Positions 1-11,714 of a DNA stretch of 64,000 bases are shown piece after piece. The DNA is from Calendula officinalis (taxonomy: Eukaryota; Streptophyta; Magnoliopsida; Asterales; Asteraceae). Under the pieces are notes generated by a model that searched no databases, was not told the origin of the DNA, and was given only the letters and a program-made list of their open reading frames with translations. The position numbers were made by a program, and so were the translations under genes. Every line of letters starts with the position of its first letter. Position 1 is the first letter of the stretch. The stretch covers positions 24,124,365 through 24,188,364 of the forward strand of contig OY970834.1 in assembly GCA_963853835.1 (NCBI GenBank), written 5' to 3'.

Positions 1-19
1 GCATTGTACATTTTTATTA

Positions 20-335
20 CTTCCTCGATCCGTTTCAAAATGAGTGATACACTTTCCATTTTGGGGTGTTTCAAAATAAGTGATACACTTTGAAACTTTC
101 CTTATTTGGTAAAATATAGTGGGACCAATACCTACTAACTATCTACTTTAATAAAGTGAAAAGACACATTTACCCTTACTTTTACTTTTAAACATCATTA
201 AACTCACTTTAATCATAATATGTGGGATCCATCACTAACTAATTATCCAATTTAATCTAATAAACCTCCATTATAATCTTTTGCCTCAAAAAACGTAAAA
301 GCTAATTTGTATCACTTATTTTGAAACGGAGGAAG
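20..335. mobile_element. Stowaway-like MITE, 'GTGATAC' family, copy 1
   Basis: About 316 bp flanked by TA on both sides. The left end reads CTTCCTCgatccgTTTCAAAA and the right end is the inverted TTTTGAAACGGAGGAAG. Inside both ends lies a subterminal GTGATAC/GTATCAC box. A TA duplication with a CTYCCTCCGT-type end is the hallmark of Tc1/mariner-derived Stowaway MITEs. Related copies lie at 50741, 60035 and 63557, with fragments near 25160, 34582 and 54821. No coding capacity. Confidence 0.8.
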
Positions 336-1340
336 TATATTGCTTTCTGTTGGGTGTAATCTAGGAGCATTAACCCTCATGATTTGATATTTATCTCAAT
401 TGGTAAACGAGGTTGACTAGTGGTCTTGATGTGAATAATGTGACTATTATTACTGTTTATATCAATCGGGAAACTAATTACGTTAGTTTAGAACTTTTAA
501 AAATAGCGGTCCTATGTTTGACAACTATGTATATAGATAATTATGTTGATGTAGTAATTAATATTTATCACAGCACAACGTACATGCAAACAATTTGAAC
601 TTGGTAGTTTTCATCATGTATGTATGACTATGCTTAATGCTTCGCTCGAAATAAAAAGTGATTAACATGAAAAATTATTAATTTATTATCTTTTAAGTGC
701 AAACTTGACGAGTTTTGTGAATTACAAGATGTTGACCGAATCTTGATGAGTTGATTTGACCGGTTTTGAATATTAGCGACGATTGCCCGAATATGCAAAA
801 AGCTTTTGAGGTTTGGCGTAGATGGGCTTTTTGTAAAATGGGTCACAACTCACAACGACTGCAGCCCGAAAGGCAACGACAGTTTCGTATTACAAATGAA
901 AATTTTAAAAATTCTTGATATTTTAAGGGTCGGTAGCAACATGTTTTGCTCGTGTGTTCTTCGATTAAATTGGTGTGTATGTGCTTTTACTCAGAGATTA
1001 ACTTATTATGCCAAATAGTTTGATTTTAAGATTCGATCGTTGGTGATAATAGGTAAAAAATTGAGCTTTTGTTCTTTCTTAGAATTAGTATTTTGTGTAA
1101 TGATGAACATGATTTTTGATCGGCCTTGTGAGGCTGAACAGGGTTTTTTTGGTCTAATGAAGTTCGTAACCACTCAACTGACCCATAAAGTCACTTTGGT
1201 CTAGTTTTTAAACTTTTTATGCATACGGCAAAATGGGTGTGTGGATTGAGATTTGAATACATGGTTTATATTGGAACGGGCCAAGTTGGTTGATCAACTA
1301 ACACTTTCTTGTCCATTAAGAAAAAAACCATGGTATTAAT
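336..1340. other. AT-rich intergenic DNA
   Basis: No gene recognised. Short open frames have no family resemblance and no splice context. The motif 'aatcgggaaactaattacg' near 466 recurs in altered form near 4470 ('aatcgtgaaactgtctac'), so an old unnamed repeat is probably shared between the two places. Confidence 0.4.
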
Positions 1341-1520
1341 CAGTGGAGGACTTAGTACGGTGCACGGGATTATCCATGCAACACCTAAATTTTTACGAAT
1401 AGTGTTAAAATAATGTTAAATATTTTTAAATTTCTTTTATTAGTATATAGGTGACACTCTGAGAAAAAAATGTGCAAAATATGACACCTCATAGTTTTTT
1501 TTTTCCTGGGTCCACCTCTA
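1341..1520. mobile_element. short hAT-type MITE
   Basis: A 180-bp element between perfect 8-bp direct repeats GTATTAAT (1333-1340 and 1521-1528). Its ends are imperfect inverted repeats: CAGTGGAGGACTTA on the left and TGGGTCCACCTCTA on the right. An 8-bp duplication is the hAT signature. There is no coding capacity, so it would depend on a transposase elsewhere. Confidence 0.7.
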
Positions 1521-2975
1521 GTATTAATTATAATTTCAAAATAATATTACTGCAAATGATTTAAGAGATTATATGCATTAAACATAGATTATGTATAGAC
1601 TTTGTGCGACTTTTAGTTTGTTTAAACCATGCGACTCACTAACATTTAGTCAAAAACTTATTTAACTCGTTTTAGAATAGCACATCTAAACTTAATTTGT
1701 TATATATTATATATATTTTTGTTTGCTGATTCACATTAGTAACATTTTCCCTACAAGCTTGTATCTTTCTTGTGGTAGCTAGAACTTCAATTTCTCAACG
1801 ATTTGAACTCGGAAATATGTCGATCAACAAAGACCATCATTTTATTCATATATTGGTATTAAATGTGTTCATTTATCCTTCAAGAATGTGAATCTTGATG
1901 TTTTTTCTATAAAAGAACATGGTGGTTGCTTGTTGTTAGTGATGAGTTATTTACAAGTGCCCTAATTTAAAGCTATGTGTCATGTGACCCCCATCCCCAC
2001 TTGTTATCTTCATTTATAGTTTTCTATGAGATTATTCCTAATCAATATTTATTTTAAGAAGTTATAATGGTTGTGATGGTGATGGAATCAACTTGTTGGT
2101 GATGGGTTTTTCCGTTTTTATATGTATTGCATGTGGGTCTATGTGTAGCATAAATAAAATGCATACATATATACTTTTATATATTTGGGAAGATTGTATC
2201 AACTTTGTTTTGTTTCTTGTGTGATATATTATTACTTATTAGGTAGCATCTAATTTGAGTGGTTTTCCATATCTATATGTGTTGCATTTTCAAATATGTA
2301 CACATGTTTTTTATATTATTGTCGTGTTAAACTACTATAGACGATAGAATTCAGCAACAAACATGTACGCTACTTTTTTTGTTTTGGGAAACAGTTGTGT
2401 TCTAAAAATAATTTTCATCAAATCTGTAGACTCGTACAATTATGTATTTGTTATAAATAATTATTGGTTTGTGGGTTTGTGTTTACCTTGATGAAAGTTT
2501 CGCAACGAGTTAAAATACGCCTATTGAGTTGTGGTGATTGGTGAATGAGATATTAATTTTCAAAATGAGACGTTTGGAACACAGAAATCAAACGAATTTA
2601 ATGTGTAGTATGTGTAGTACATTGGTAATTGAACAAACCAAATAGGGTATATAACCAAGGATATGAGAACGAGTTTAAACTCATTCCTTGGATGGTGTAA
2701 ATAGCTGGATTATAACTTGCTAAAATTCGAGCACATGTGCATTGACTCCTTGGCTCGAGATGGTCCAGCCTGTGGACCGAGTTGAAGACATTAGCAAACC
2801 ACCATGTGGTTTGGTGTTTGTTGTTATGAAAGATTAATAAAAAGTCGGTTTTGATTTCGTATAATTATAGTTTTGAATGATAATCATTAACATATCAATA
2901 TCATTCAACCCTATAAATAGAGAGCATATGCATCTCAGAAAGACATACTCTTTAACACCTTGAATCACATACAGT
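1521..2975. other. intergenic DNA with a TATA-like site
   Basis: No coding region recognised. A good TATA-like box (CTATAAATAG, 2911-2920) is followed by about 50 bp that is interrupted by the hAT at 2976. Beyond the hAT the sequence resumes with loosely similar text (GACATATTCTCTTC vs GACATACTCTTTAAC). This could be a decayed retrotransposon LTR promoter rather than a host promoter; I cannot delimit it. Confidence 0.3.
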
Positions 2976-3453
2976 TAGAGATGGGATCGGGTTCAAAACC
3001 GACAAGGATAGACCCATAGCTTAATACACAAGACCTTGTTTGAGATGATTTGTAGACCCGCGAATTAAACCATTTTACAGAGTATGATTCTGATTCGGTT
3101 CAGGTAAATCAGATATAGACCTGATTGGAACCGAAATAGTAATTTGAACCAGTTTCGGGTGTTTGTATTATATTTGTTAGTTTATACATGTAATATCAGA
3201 ATGATTTATAAATAGCTGTTGTATAATAAACATAAACCGAACACTGTCAATAGTATTATACCAAAACAAAATCCAAGTACATATGAATTAAATTTTGGTT
3301 CCACATCTAAGACCCAATTTGTTATGTACTCGGGCACGAAAGACCTAATACATGATTCCTCGAAAAAGTTGGACTCGATACCCGAACCAATTTTTAGTAA
3401 TTTTGTTCTGGTTCGGTAAAGGTTCAGATTTCCGGTTCTATATCTTATCCCTA
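2976..3453. mobile_element. non-autonomous hAT-type element
   Basis: About 478 bp. The left end is TAGAGATGGGATCGGG and the right end TATCTTATCCCTA. Flanks are CATACAGT and CATACAAG (6 of 8 identical), an aged 8-bp target duplication. The interior repeats GGTTC/GAACC text, as in the other TAGGG-ended elements of this window. Two opposing ORFs of 66 and 84 codons lie inside and look like shadows. Confidence 0.55.
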
Positions 3454-3737
3454 CATACAAGACATATTCTCTTCAAACGAAAGTATATATTTCATTGAGT
3501 ATTCATACAGTGAATCATATCTGGTAGTACATACTATTTCGATGGCACTCTGAAAAATAAACGAGGAATATGTTTTAAAAGGATCGTGTTAATCATGAAA
3601 TTCAACCAACTTTGTTTCTCCCATTTTCTATATACATTTTATTTCGTATTGTAATTTAGAATTTGTCATTGTGTTTTATATCCCTTCTATTATATTTTAT
3701 TCAATACAATTGATATTAACTCCTCATTTTTTTACAT

Positions 3738-4300
3738 GTTATACTATTAAGGTTGTGTTCTACATAATCCATTTTTAAAATATAGCCTCAATAAATAAAT
3801 CTTAACCGTTGAATTAAAAAAAAATCCTTTAACCGCCACCATCATCAAATCACATGTGATTCAATACAACCACCACCACCGACCACCACCCCCACCGCCG
3901 ACAACTGCCGCCACCGGCCACCGCCGGCCACCGCCGAACGCCGCTGACCACCGCCTCCGGCTGCCGCAATCACATATGATTGAATACGCAATCACATGTG
4001 ACTGAAAGCAGCCAACGCTGGCGAGGGGTTGTCGGTGGTGGAGACGGTGACCGACAGAGGTTGGTGGTGGACTGATGGTGGTGGTCGGCGGTGTCGAATC
4101 ACATGTGATTTTATACACATGAGGTGGTGGTGGTGGTGGTTGGCGGTGTGCAATCACATGTGATTTAATAAACATGGAGTGGTGGTGTTGATGTATTGAA
4201 TAAATGTGATAGTGATGGTGGTAGTAATTTGAAGGTTGATTAGTTTAATGATTGAGATTTATCCTTTAGAAGGACTATCTTTATGTATACTATTTTACCA
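3738..4300. repeat. foldback repeat with ATCACATGTGAT palindromes and GGT/ACC tracts
   Basis: The ends are loosely inverted: 'aataaatcttaaccgttgaatta' on the left against 'gatttaatgattgagattta'-like text on the right. In between lie CCACCACCGCC tracts answered by GGTGGTGGTGG tracts, and the self-complementary word AATCACATGTGATT occurs four times in exact or near-exact form. The same word characterises the foldbacks at 18107 and 34625. The 104-codon ORF here is a low-complexity artefact. Confidence 0.5.
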
Positions 4301-4692
4301 TAAGATCTATATATTAACAAATTGCTTTGCACCTTTTTATAAAGTTTATTTCCGTTGGGTGTGAACTAGGAGCACTAACCCGCATTACTTGAACTTTATG
4401 TCAATTGCCAATCGAGGTTAAATAGTTGTTTTGACGTGAATAATGTGACCTTCATTACTGTTTATATCAATCGTGAAACTGTCTACATAATTTTACAACA
4501 ACTGTTCTATCAAGATAATGGATGTGGTAATTAAATTTACACCTTGTTTGGTTGAACATGTATGTATGGTGATATGTTTTTTAATTAAATATGTGGCAAA
4601 TGGAAAATTATAATTTATTGTTTGTTTAGGAAGTGATCATGGTAAATTACCGGTGTTGTTTAAAAAATTAGAGTTTAATGATAACTAGCTTA

Positions 4693-4860
4693 TAATCCGT
4701 GATAAATCACGGGTGACTTATACAAATTTACTTAATTTACTTAATAAAATAAATCATGAGTGACTTATACAAATTTACTTAATTTACTTAATATTTTATA
4801 TATGTTAAATCACGGTTGACTTATACAAATTTACTTATTTACTTAATATTTTACTTCTTT
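4693..4860. repeat. three tandem ~60-bp units in Helitron A
   Basis: The phrase 'aaatcacGGgTGACTTATACAAATTTACTTA' recurs three times at about 60-bp spacing (near 4703, 4753 and 4805), close to the 3' terminus of Helitron A. The first word of each unit (AAATCACGG) also forms an arm of the terminal hairpin. The array may have arisen by repeated slippage or replication near the terminator. Confidence 0.7.
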
Positions 4861-5315
4861 AAGAATACTTTATTAATTAAAAATTAGGAACCGTTAATGT
4901 TATAAGTTTCAAAATAAGAGAACGTTAAAGTTACATGTTTCAAAATAAAGGACTATTTGTGTAGCTAAAATAAGTCAAGAGACGAAATCCATATTTTGGT
5001 ACAAACACATGTGTTATAAGTTTATATCAAAATAAAAACCTAAAGTAAGTACAGAGTATTAAAATAGAAAATATAATGCCCTTTTCCCTTAAGGGATGCA
5101 TAACTCAAATAAACTCATTTAAGTAAACGGATCAGAATGTCACCCGTACATGAACCGATCATTTATGTGACGTATTAGTACGTGTAAAATGTAGTAAAAA
5201 TTATCAACAAAACTCGCTTAAATCTCATGACTAATATCAAAATACTTAGTATGTGGCTTAATGTTAAGATGTCCCACATTGGACAAGAAATGAACCAGTA
5301 ATGTGTACATAAGGG

Positions 5316-6011
5316 TAGAGGTGTTAAATAATAACCGAAAAAATGGGTATCCGAAAAAATATCCGATATCCGAAATCCGGATACCCGAAAATCCGGGTAC
5401 CCGAAAATCCGGATACCCGGATTTCGGTTAACCGGTTTCTGGGTATCAAATACGGGTAGTGTTTTTCTAAAAAAAACCGGGTAAGTGGGTACCCGGTAGC
5501 CGAATTTTATTTTTCCAAATTATTTTTATATATTTTTTTTATATTATTAGTAGACACTAATTATCATTAGATATGGGCATATGCTTGGCTTATTTTGACA
5601 AATGTCTAAAATTTAAAACCCTGTCTCAATTCTCACGTACAAACCATCTAATTCTCACCTCCGTCGTTGAATCATGGTTTTGAATCATTGGATGTCTTTA
5701 AAGATTTGGTCAGATTCAATACTAGTAACGATTTTTTGTAAAGAAAATCATAACGGAAATTTTTAATAACAAATTTATTAATAAGATTTAAAGAAATTAA
5801 ATATATAAACAATTGTGACTTCCATTTATGTAATTTTTGTGACAAAGAAATTATATTTCCGGGTACCGGGTACCCGAAAACCGGGTATCCGAAAATTCGG
5901 GTACCCGAAAATTCGGGTACCGATACGGGTACCTAAATCTATTACCCGAATTTTCGGGTACCCGGTTTTAGGGTACCCGGATTTTCGGATACCCGGTTTT
6001 GAACACCCCTA
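5316..6011. mobile_element. hAT-type element with GGGTACCCG iterations
   Basis: 696 bp between perfect 8-bp repeats CATAAGGG (5308-5315 and 6012-6019). It starts TAGAGGTGTT and ends GAACACCCCTA. Both ends carry many copies of short words such as ATCCGAAAATCCGGGTACCC, largely inverted between the two sides. The AT-rich middle has no coding frame. It lies inside Helitron A and is therefore younger than it. Confidence 0.8.
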
Positions 6012-6633
6012 CATAAGGGTCCTGAGATCCTCCTCTTACAATCAATTGGTTTTAAGATGGAACCCCATAAAATGCCTAAAAATGGGTTACCAAGAATTAA
6101 AAAAATGAATATTATTAATATGCAATATTTAAAACTCTGTGTAGTAATAAGAAATTAAGAACTAACCTTCATGGGTTTTTGGGTGTTCCCTTCTCCAATT
6201 GTTGAGAGCACAAAAACTACACATTTTTCTCATTCTTAAAATTCAAAAGAATGTTCATTATGTGTATTCCGAAATTCAAATTTGAATTCCTTATTTCAGT
6301 TTGTTTCTAAAATTATGGGTTTAAAATTCAAATTCAAATTATTGACAAATAAAAGTTTAATACGTATGATTTAGGTTTCTATAATAAAATTATGGAATTC
6401 AAATTGAATTGTTTCTATATTAAGGTATGGTTTCTATAATAAAGGAATTGTTTCCGGAATTATACGTATGACTTGGGAATTGGCATGTAGATTCCAGAAT
6501 TATTTTTTAGAATTAGTGTATCATGAGTTGGCGTCCTAGGTGGCAATGAATTATGACGTCATTATGGCGTGGAAAGAGTGACGTGACGTGATTTCAAAAA
6601 CGATTTCTTTTATTATATATAAAGATATAAAGA

Positions 6634-9480
6634 TTGCAAGGTTCTACTAATTTGTAACCTAATTTATTTTTAAATACTACTTTTTTTATTTTTTATTATT
6701 ACTTTTTGTTCATTAAAAAAATATTATTTGATTAATTTGATTATATACTTAAATGTGGTGTTTTTGTATAATCAGATGTAATTATATACTTGATCACATG
6801 TGATATATTATACAATCGCGTGTAATCAAGTATACAATCAAATATGATTATCACATAATGTTTTTTTTACCGAGAAAAATTAATTAAATTTATAAAAAAA
6901 AATCATTTATATAAAGAAAAAATACTATTCATTGACGTGTTTTGGATTGTATAGTTTAGCTTCGTTTATTTGTAAGCCTTTAAAAAAAAACACCTTTATT
7001 GATGTTTATATCTCAATTATACTCGTGTTTCATGACGAGTTTACAAAGATACATATCATATTTTTAAATTAATATATTCATAACACTATATTTATATTTA
7101 TATACTTCATATAAAAAAATACTATTCATGTAATGTAAATGAATAATAACATTTTTTCCTACTAAATGTTATGTTCACAAATAGGGCTTATTTAAGTACA
7201 AAATGAACAAATAAATATGTTTTTCTTTCAGACATTTAATAAGTACATACTACTTTTAGCTTGGATTCCAAAATGATTTTCTAGATATTACATGTTTGAT
7301 CTTTTAATAAGAAAATATTTACAAGATGGCTAGACGAGAATTCAGAAACGATCACGTCAATAATTAAATTACGTACATTACGAGCAAAATTTAACCATCC
7401 CGAAGGAGCTATGAATCGTGTCAACATACATACGACTAAGAACTTCTAATCCATTATCTTGATTGAGAATAACGTATAATAAATGGTGTAGACTTTTCGA
7501 AATATAGGTATATTTTTGGACCATAGAAAAGAAACAACTTGTTTCAATAATAATTAGAGGGTTTTGTATTCTAATTGACTTGGACCAAATTTCTCTATCT
7601 TATGAAAATGACATATATGCGTCTCTTAGGGGCCAAAAAATAAGAGAGAAGTTGCATTTGACTTATCACCTTAAATATAAACTCAATAGATGCCTTGTTG
7701 CATAGGCCAACATGACAATTTGTTCTAAGTTACTCTAATGCCACTATGATAATTAAATTAAATATATTTATATTTTGAAAAACACGATATACAACCATAT
7801 CATTACTATTTAATTTATTACTTTTAAAACAAATAAAAATGAATTTCTATTTTATATATTGACTTATTATTAATGTTATATCCATTAATTTGAACTTCAA
7901 TTTTATAGTGATGCACCCCTTATTTTCGCATGGTTTAATTCTTTTAACTTTATTTTGGTTAATATTTCGCATTAATGTTATATCCATTGAACTTCATTTT
8001 TAAAGTAGTGCACCCCTTATTTTCGCATGGTTTAATTCTTTCAACTTTATTTTGGTTAATATTTTCGCATTACTCTATTACGTACAATATACAATAGCCA
8101 TTGACAATAGCCATTGACAATTTACTGTTCATAATTTTTTTCAATTTTAGCTCCTTAATTTTTGTTTTAATTAAATTTTAATGCTCATTTAGCAAACAAA
8201 TGAGTTATTTAAATTTCCCCCCCTAAACTTTTATTTTAGTTAAATTTTGCACCTAAACTTTTGTGTTCAATATTAAAGAAGTTTTATTTCTCTGAAGATA
8301 TATTGTGTATTCTTTTAAATCTCGCTGCAACACGCGGACCAATAATTTCCTCGTTACATAGAATACATAAAGAAGAAAAATAAAATGATGAGAAATGGTT
8401 CATTAAATTTAATATCATAATAGGTTAATAGACATAACCACTGCAAAACATATAGTGGGAGTCTGGGAGATGTTAAAATGGTGAAGGAATAATTTATCTT
8501 CTTGCTAGGCAAGATAATAACTTTTGAAGAATATGGAATTTTCCAAAAATGAAAAAGTCGGAACGTACTATAGTGTCAGGATGCTTGTAAACCTAAAGCT
8601 TGAATTTTTCTTCTTCTATCGATTCTAACCGTGACTGAAACTGACACTCCACTTTTTGCCAAATTTTTCTTCTTCTATCAATGAACTTTACTTAACTTTC
8701 TACTTTCGTAACCAACTTTAAAAATTTGCAAAATACAAAACAATTGATTATCTGTTGTCTCCTACATAGCTAACCAGACTCATCATCTTCTGAATATAAT
8801 TTTTTGATGTATAATAGCTTGAAATATTTGAATACTAGTTTAAGAGTTTCTTTAATAGGGCACATGTTAAGAATCATAAAATGCATTAATAATTCCATTA
8901 ATTTTAATACGTTCTAGTTAATAACTTGATATAAACGATCTCATATACTGTTTGTTTTAACATTTTAACCTTTTGGGATATGAGTACGACATTTTTGATA
9001 TAAAAAAAATGATGAAAAAAAAAAAATTCTAACATAGTATACACGGAAAACAACAAATTAGGATGTTATCAATACTAATTATACTTTATTTATAGAAATA
9101 TTTGTGATTCTTAACATGTATTAAATAGGAAAACACTAATCAAAGTTGATAAAGACACATTTAAAATCTAATAAATTAGCATTTGTACATTTTAAGATAC
9201 CAAATCAAACATCAATTAACATATTTAGTTTCACATATGTTACTAAATATGAATTAGTTTTCATAAGAATTCACATAAAACATGGTAAAGCATAAAAGAT
9301 ATTATTTCTAATCATTACAAGTTTAACAAAATTAAAGATAGGTAATTTCATGTGCACCGACTACGGGCTAGCCAATGCATAGTCACTCAGCGATTAGTCG
9401 ACTTAGCACATTAGTATAACTTTATATAGGATAACAATGAATATGGATTTTATATTAAACAATCTAAATTAATAATAAAT
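6634..9480. other. AT-rich intergenic DNA
   Basis: No gene recognised in nearly 3 kb. Near 6770-6850 there are more ATCACATGTGAT-like words (a remnant of that foldback family). Poly-A/T runs dominate. The only structured feature is the duplication at 7869-8072. Confidence 0.4.
7869..8072. repeat. tandem duplication, ~102-bp unit, two copies
   Basis: ATTAATGTTATATCCATT begins at 7869 and again at 7971. Each copy continues through 'tgcaccccttattttcgcat' and 'ggtttaattctttt' to 'ggttaatattttcgcatt'. The two units differ by only a few bases and small indels, which indicates a fairly recent local duplication. No function is evident. Confidence 0.85.
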
Positions 9481-9502
9481 TTAATGTACATATGAAAATA
9501 AG

Positions 9503-9690
9503 GGGATGATTTTTACACCACAACTCTTATGGCATGTACCACAACTATTGCTTAATGTAGTTGTACAATTAACTATAAAACTTATACAGTGTGATATAAG
9601 CATTAATAAAACTGTAGAAATGAATTCCCATGAGAATAAGGAAACGCATTCATACATGTTTAGATCTAAATCTACAATATTATTTTAGGC
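9503..9690. mobile_element. decayed MITE of the 20384/49794 family
   Basis: AAGGGGATGATTTTTACACC followed by 'acaactcttatggcatgtaccacaactattgctt' matches the left part of the two better-preserved MITEs at 20384 and 49794 (GGGGATTAATTATTACACC and GGGTGATTTTTATACCACA). The right terminus is not recognisable, so this copy is truncated or decayed. Confidence 0.5.
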
Positions 9691-9865
9691 TTTAATTGGC
9701 CTTTTCATAATTGGTGTCGGTTGACTTTTTAAGATGAGAAGGCTAAACTAAACACGCTACTCTCATAAGGGTTGGTGATATTTGAAAGGGTAAAAAGGTA
9801 AAATAACAATTGCAAAAACAAGGGCAAAACCGTCAAGAAACTACGCAGAAACTGGTGGTGATGCA

Positions 9866-10196
9866 TCTGTATATATATGTGTACACACACAGTGATGTGT
9901 GAAAATACACATAGTCATACACAATCAAGCAAGGGATCGCGTAATAGAGTGGCATATGAAAGAAGAAATGTGTGGAATATAAGCGTTTGAAGAAGATTGA
10001 TTTTATGCATATTCACATACAGATGATGATGTATGTGTTATAGTGAGAGAAAGTTGTAGAGAGAGTTTTTCAGTCATTATTCGCCGCCATTTTTGTTACG
10101 GCGGAGGAGAAGTTTTGTGTTTTTGATTCTTCGGAGTTTGTGGAAGGATCGGTTAATGTGAATCATTCGATCTGTATTTTTGATTTTTGCATCAGG
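9866..10196 (+). promoter_or_regulatory. promoter and leader exon of the RS/RG-rich gene
   Basis: A TATA-like stretch (TGTATATATATG, 9868-9879) precedes a purine-rich leader (GAGAGAAAGTTGTAGAGAGAG). The leader ends in TTTGCATCAG|GTATTTG, a plausible 5' splice site at 10196/10197. This would be an untranslated first exon with an intron in the leader, common in plant housekeeping genes. The exact transcription start cannot be read from sequence. Confidence 0.5.
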
Positions 10197-11714
10197 TATT
10201 TGAAACCCTAGCTTGCTTGTGTGCGTATTTGATGCATCTATTTGCTTATGTGTGATATTGTTGTTCTGAGATTCGATGATATTGGATGGTTCGATGCTTT
10301 GTTAGATCGGCTCGATTCATAGATTGAATTAAAATGGAAGTCTGTTTGCTTCGGAAATCTGACTTATAGTGTCATAATCAAGTATTGAAACGAGTGATGG
10401 ATTTTGATTGTTCTCGCGATTGGAATGTTTGAATAATAATCGATGTATCGGCGGTTTTTTCTTTCTTCACCGGTTTATTTTTGAGTCACCGGCGGCATTC
10501 CTGACTGTTCTTGTGGTTTTAATTTCTCTCCGTGCCTGCTTCACGACGATGAGGTCTTACCGGGATCTTAAATCAATTGCTCAGCAAACTCGTTTTTGAA
10601 ATCATATGTTATAGTTCATGGCGTACAAGCATCAATATGCTATTTAACGTTCATCTGGCGTTTTTGAAATCATATATTTGGTGGATCTGTGGTTTATTGC
10701 CACGAGCTTGATTTTTGCAGTTTTTCTTCTACTTAGGTTTAGTACATTTTGGGATCTAATTGATCGTCAATTTGAGACGTTGTCCCCAAAATCGCAGGTC
10801 AATTACAGTGCCTTCACCACAAATAAAACAATAATAAGTTTAGATTCGCTAAATCTTCTAGGTCGAATGGAAAAAGTATTTTGCTACAAAATATTGGAAT
10901 TCATGGCTTCTATTTGAATCAATTTGAGACAAGGCATGGAATAGTACTAGCCTTTTCAATATAATCTCTCTTGAAGGCATTTATGAACTTTGCTTATTGA
11001 ATTTATGCTATGATTTACCTGTTCCACGTGTTGCAAGGTGTTAAGATTTAAAGTCCCAATTTGCAGCATCTCAAATAGAGTTAACTTATTTTTCTAGAAA
11101 GTTCTTCTATGCTTCCGATAACGAGTCTTGTTCCGAATGCCATCATGCGTCAGTTATACTAACATCTGAACATAAATGTTTTGATTAACGAAATTTTGGG
11201 CTCAGGAGTTGTTTTTCAGCATTTGCATTAATTATTTTGTGCATCATTTAATTATTATGTTATGTGTTTGACTCTTTACAGACTCTGAATTCAAGCACGT
11301 AGGGTTTTCCAAGCTTTCATAGATTCAACTCCATAAAGAAACAATGAGGGACCACAACTAATGGTTGGAATTAAAATCATCAAAATATTCTTAATCAAAT
11401 TCGTGATTTCACATGAGATTTTGATGGTGGACTTGCAGGTTCATCTGTGTACCTGCACTGGAGGTTCAACCTCTACAATTAAATCAAGCAAAAGACGTAG
11501 TGGAACTCTATCCTGCAAGAACTGTGGTGGAAAACCTGCAATTGATGGAAAAAAGTCTTCAAATTGTTTACTTAACACTCTCACAAGCTTAATACATTCA
11601 GATTTCAAAGTTTCAAAAGGTTGTAGAAGTTCATCAAGAAGACCTCGTAGGTCAAATACAGTTAATTTATTAGACTCTGAAGAATTGTTGACTAAAGATT
11701 TGAAAGGGTTAGAA

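Larger units (their letters stand above)
4685..6633 (-). mobile_element. non-autonomous Helitron A
   Basis: Read on the minus strand, the element starts TCTTTATATCTTTATATA directly after a host A. It ends with a hairpin (CCGTGATTTATCACGG), a short ATTATAAG linker and CTAG, followed by a host T. A 5' TC, a 3' CTRR, a hairpin about 10 nt before the end and insertion between A and T are the Helitron rules. No Rep/helicase remains, so this is a non-autonomous element of 1949 bp. It hosts a later hAT insertion at 5316-6011. Confidence 0.7.

Noticed and set aside
3861..4175. 104-codon Pro/His/Gly-rich ORF
   Set aside because: Lies across CCACCACC/GGTGGT tracts of a foldback; compositional artefact.
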